In this document: in pieces, positions 41,950 through 42,208 of the stretch
Layout of the letters: each line of letters starts with the position of its first letter
Numbering within the stretch: position 1 is the stretch's first letter
Source: CBDCWT01 sp965223305
Lineage (GTDB): Bacteria; Planctomycetota; Planctomycetia; Pirellulales; Pirellulaceae
Direction of reading: 5' to 3'
DNA length: 42,208 bases
NCBI GenBank assembly: GCA_965223305.1
Contig: CBDCWT010000057.1
Coordinates: 1 to 42,208, forward strand
Notes under the pieces: generated by a model
Told to the model about the DNA's origin: nothing
The model's input: only the letters and a program-made list of their open reading frames with translations
The model's database searches: none
Made by a program: the position numbers and the translations under genes

Positions 41950-42208
41950 TCAGTCGTCAGTCTCGGCCTCGCCTCGCCCTTTTGAGACTTCCGAGTCAGC
42001 CGCACGATGAAGACGTCTCTCAAAATCTTCAAGTCGCTCTTCGCCCACCGATTTTGCCGCTTCTGCTAAAACGGCACGGCGAGTACGTCCGCGCAGTCCT
42101 CGGGGAAGGTCTTGCAAATGACCCGCTTCCTCAAGCTCTTGGATAATGTTGGTAGCTTCAACGTAAGCCTCGCTCCCACCAATAGTCTTGAGTTCACGCG
42201 TATACCAC
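41950..42208 (-). CDS. Partial protein of unknown function (N-terminus beyond right edge)
   Basis: An open frame enters from the right edge and ends at the TGA complementary to 41950-41952, giving the last 85 residues. They are highly charged and helical: L-K-T-I-G-G-S-E-A-Y-V-E-A-T-N-I-I-Q-E-L, then L-P-R-G-L-R-G-R-T-R-R-A-V-L-A-E-A-A-K, ending K-G-R-G-E-A-E-T-D-D. Arg/Glu alternation suggests a coiled coil or nucleic-acid-binding tail. It cannot be classified from this fragment. It lies within the presumed island, convergent with the two-gene module. Confidence 0.5.
   Translation of the reverse strand, partial: WYTRELKTIGGSEAYVEATNIIQELEEAGHLQDLPRGLRGRTRRAVLAEAAKSVGEERLEDFERRLHRAADSEVSKGRGEAETDD

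Overview
This window reads as chromosome from a planctomycete, most likely a Pirellulales-type bacterium. The base composition is high-GC. Marker features are a Ser/Thr kinase fused to WD40 repeats opposite an ECF sigma factor, several lipoproteins and secreted proteins of unknown function, sugar-polymer enzymes (a CE15 esterase, a GH9 glycoside hydrolase and a DUF5009 acyltransferase-like protein), and several families of short interspersed extragenic repeats. No taxonomic marker such as 16S rRNA is present, so the assignment is an inference.

Layout. 1-8.9 kb is almost entirely on the minus strand: a partial membrane protein, a degenerate GspE/PilB-like ATPase, pilT, hisF, a DinG-type helicase, thiG, thiS, a membrane-anchored protein and a YugP-like zinc peptidase. 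The GspE-like gene, pilT and the helicase gene are broken by about eight single-base indels, nearly all at short homopolymers. These look like sequence errors more than decay. 9.1-19 kb holds a lipoprotein, a probable selenoprotein of the AhpD/carboxymuconolactone decarboxylase family (redox motif C-V-Y-Sec, in-frame UGA followed by a SECIS-like hairpin), metG, a thioredoxin-trypsin fusion, an acidic protein that has absorbed three copies of an extragenic repeat, a RidA-like protein, a CE15 esterase and a divergent creatininase-family gene with a palindromic operator between them. 20-27.6 kb carries pyrC and a tight sugar cluster (ROK kinase, MFS transporter, SIS-domain protein, GH9 enzyme), then a convergent DUF5009 membrane acyltransferase. 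27.8-34.6 kb is a signalling block: a 1276-residue kinase-WD40 protein, and divergently a Hint-domain protein translationally coupled to an ECF sigma factor.

From 36.2 kb a tRNA-Leu(CAG) is followed immediately by a tyrosine recombinase facing it, the usual left edge of an integrated island that continues past the right end of the window. Inside it are a two-gene minus-strand operon of unknown function preceded by an elaborate structured leader (17-bp closing helix, internal GAAA tetraloop hairpin, second 8-bp hairpin), and a two-gene plus-strand module (39953-41673) flanked by two 52-bp imperfect direct repeats. Both proteins of that module begin with a winged-helix-like region and share a short Ser-x-Ile-Gln-Gln-Gly motif; the first has a C-terminal region like that of AbiTii-type abortive-infection proteins. 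This pair is the best candidate here for an undescribed, probably defence-related, system.

The strongest observations are the selenoprotein, the structured leader RNA, the repeat-flanked gene pair, and the GspE-like ATPase that lacks the key Walker A lysine and Walker B glutamate.
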